Shown here in pieces: positions 62,201 to 64,000 of a DNA stretch of 64,000 nt; position 1 is the first letter of the stretch, and every line of letters starts with the position of its first letter. The stretch is from Hydractinia symbiolongicarpus (lineage: Eukaryota > Cnidaria > Hydrozoa > Anthoathecata > Hydractiniidae), in NCBI RefSeq assembly GCF_029227915.1, contig NC_079882.1:1736001-1800000 (forward strand), written 5' to 3'. A model generated the notes under the pieces. It did not search any database. It saw only the letters and a list, made by a program, of their open reading frames with translations, and was not told the origin of the DNA. A program made the translations under genes and the position numbers.

Positions 62201-64000
62201 AACTTTTAAATGAAGCGCTACCACAGCGCCCAGTGTAATCGCTGAGTTCCGGCAATCACGTCAAACTAAGAAGAATGTTATTTCTTGGAGTCCAATTGTC
62301 TCATTTATCACATTTATCAGGTCACAGTCCAAAGTTAGTTCAATTAAGTCCCACAGTCAATCGTTTCATTGTTAAAAGCGATGCAACCTAGTAATGTCAG
62401 AACAATGTCGCTTAATACATGTTGGTACGAATACATGACCCAACCGTTGTAACTCAAACGGACTGACAACGTTAGAAAGTCAATGATATGTAGTTTCTGA
62501 AACTGTCGCTATTTCTTCAGCTCGCGATAACGGCTAGGATTGGTCCCACAGTAAAAAAATGACTTTTTAATCTTAATTCTTAAATGAAGCGCTACCACAG
62601 CGCCCAGTGTAATCGCTGAGTTGCGGCAATCATGTCAAATTAAAAAGAATGTTATTTCTGGGAGTCCACTTGTCTCACTTATAAAATTTACAAAGTCACA
62701 GACCAAAATCAGTTCAATTTAGCCCCACTGTCAATCGTTTCACTGTTAAAAGGTGATGCAACCGAGTAATATGAGAAAAATATCGCTGATAACATGTTGG
62801 TACGAATATGTGACGCAACCGTTGTAACTGAAGCGGATTGATGCCGTTAAATAGTCAATGAAATGTAGTTTGTGAAACTGTCGCTATTTCTTCAGCGCGC
62901 GATAACGGCTAGGATTGCTCCCACAGTAAAAAATGACTTATTAATCCAAATTTTTAAATGAAGCGCTACCACAACGCCCAGTGTAATCGCTGAGTTCCGG
63001 CAATCATGTCAACTTAAGAAGAATGTTATTTCTTGGAGTCCACTTGTCTCACTTATAACATTTATAAAGTCACAGACCAAAATCAGTTCAATTAAGTCCC
63101 ACAGTCAATCGTTTCATTGTTAAAAGCGATGCAACCGAGTAATATGAGAAAAATATCGCTGATAACATGTTGGTACGAATATGTGACGCTACCGTTGTAA
63201 CTGAAGCGGAGTGATACCGTTAGAAAGTCAATGAAATGTAGTTTTTAAAACTATCGCTATTTCTTCAGCTCGCGATAACGGCTAGGATTGGTCCCACAGT
63301 AAAAAAATGACGTTTTAATCTTAATTCTTAAATGAAGCGCTACCACAGCGCCCAGTGTAATCGCTGAGTTGCGGCAATCATGTCAAATTAAAAAGAATGT
63401 TATTTCTTGGAGTCCACTTGTATCACTTATAACATTTATCAAGTCACGGACCAAAATCAGTCCAATTTAGACCCACAGTCAATCGTTTCACTGTTAAAAG
63501 CGATACAACCGAGTAATATGAGAAGAATATCCCTAAGTACATGTTGGTACGAATATGTGACGCAACTCTTGTAACTGAAGCGGATTGATACCGTTAGAAA
63601 GTCAATGAAATGTAGTTTTTGAAACTGTAGCTATTTCTTCAGCGCGCGATAACGGCTAGGATTACTCCCGCAGCAAAAAATGACTTCTTAATCTGAATTT
63701 TTAAATGAAGAGCTACCACAACGCCCAGTGTAATCGCTGAGTTCCGGCAATCATGTCAAATTAAGAAGAATGTTATTTCTTGGAGTCCACTTGTCTCACT
63801 TATCAAATTTCTAAAGTCACAGACCAAAATCAGTTTAATTTAGCCCCAGAGTCAATCGTTTCACTGTTAAAAGCGATGCAACCGAGTAATATGAGAAAAA
63901 TATCCCTAAGTACATGTTGGTACGAATATGTGACGCAACCGTTGTAGCTGAAGCCGATTGATACCGTTAGAAAGTCAATGAAATGTAGTTTTTGAAACTA
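59260..64000 (+). repeat. Heptamer duplication, offset 2613-2614 bp, cut by window end
   Basis: About 59260-61385 recurs as about 61873-64000. Markers: 'cttatgaagaatg' 59279/61892, 'gtcagaacaatg' 59783/62396, the one-base insertion in 'aaaaggtgatgcaacc' 60138/62751, 'gagaagaatatccc' 60908/63522. The offset changes from 2613 to 2614 because the left copy lacks one c in 'cagcgccagtg' (about 60739). Seven monomers long. The second copy runs off the window, so the number of further copies is unknown. No gene is seen. Confidence 0.86.

Larger units (their letters stand above)
1..64000 (+). repeat. Satellite DNA array, ~373 bp monomer, head-to-tail
   Basis: The landmark 'agtgtaatcgctgag' recurs at 91, 464, 837, 1201, 1575, 1948, 2322, 2695, 3068, 3442 and so on to the end, giving a period of 372-374 bp with occasional 364 bp copies and a few strongly shortened ones. 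All copies read in the same direction; I saw no inverted monomer. Three classes (A, B, C) alternate and form higher-order repeats. The only non-satellite DNA is two ~557 bp insertions. GC looks near 40 percent (not counted). The landmark-based monomer start is arbitrary. Lack of long open frames, the strict periodicity and the HOR organisation fit eukaryotic heterochromatin; whether it is centromeric cannot be read from sequence. The array is cut by both window edges. Confidence 0.98.

Noticed and set aside
1-64000. CRISPR array because of regular direct repeats.
   Set aside because: The repeats are ~373 bp with no short repeat/unique spacer pattern, no cas genes and a eukaryotic LINE insertion.
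1-64000. Prokaryotic or phage origin of the window.
   Set aside because: No long coding frames, ribosome binding sites or operons exist; 64 kb of HOR satellite plus a non-LTR retrotransposon tail is eukaryotic in character.

Overview
The window is one uninterrupted satellite DNA array. From end to end it is head-to-tail copies of an AT-rich monomer of about 373 bp (usual spacing 372-374 bp, about 169 copies by length), all in the same orientation. It begins and ends in mid-monomer, so the array continues past both edges. I find no host protein-coding gene, tRNA, rRNA, CRISPR array or prokaryotic operon. The only foreign DNA is two near-identical copies of a 5'-truncated non-LTR retrotransposon (LINE). 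Together these point to a eukaryotic, probably invertebrate, genome and to heterochromatin (pericentromeric, centromeric or subtelomeric). The retrotransposon fragment looks like CR1/jockey-type reverse transcriptase tails that are common in cnidarians and other marine invertebrates. I cannot name the species or the satellite family from the sequence alone.

Monomers fall into three recognisable classes. Class A has 'gagtttcggcaatcatg' and 'cttgtatcactta', class B has 'taaatttttaaatg' and 'cttgtctcactta', and class C has 'cggcaatcacgtcaaac', 'catttatcaggtcacag' and 'actcaaacggactgac'. They alternate in higher-order repeats (HORs). The basic A-B-C trimer is about 1120 bp, with local dimers (about 746 bp), tetramers (about 1490 bp), hexamers (2239 bp) and heptamers (2613 bp). 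Chimeric and internally deleted monomers mark unequal exchanges and conversion tracts.

Layout: 1-6.3 kb, almost identical HOR blocks sharing private variants; 6.3-12.4 kb, hexamer then trimer HORs; 12.4-14.4 kb, disturbed monomers; 14.4-20.1 kb, the LINE fragment and its satellite flanks duplicated at an offset of 3169 bp; 20.1-28.2 kb, dimer/tetramer HORs plus an 'empty-site' paralogue of the LINE-bearing block; 28.2-39.3 kb, three copies of a 1.49 kb tetramer and a long-range 7.1-7.5 kb recurrence; 39.5-42.0 kb, a 746 bp dimer repeated three times; 42.3-45.8 kb, B-rich HORs of about 1493 bp; 45.8-53.6 kb, a segment of about 2.6 kb repeated 5149 bp away; 53.6-64.0 kb, deletion-bearing monomers and a 2613 bp heptamer duplication running off the end.

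Nothing here works as a gene pathway. What can be read is the history of a homogenising array: point variants, deletions and one transposon insertion were captured and spread by unequal crossover or conversion. Coordinates of block edges are by-eye estimates, usually within a few tens of bases; offsets between marker variants were counted from the numbered sequence.
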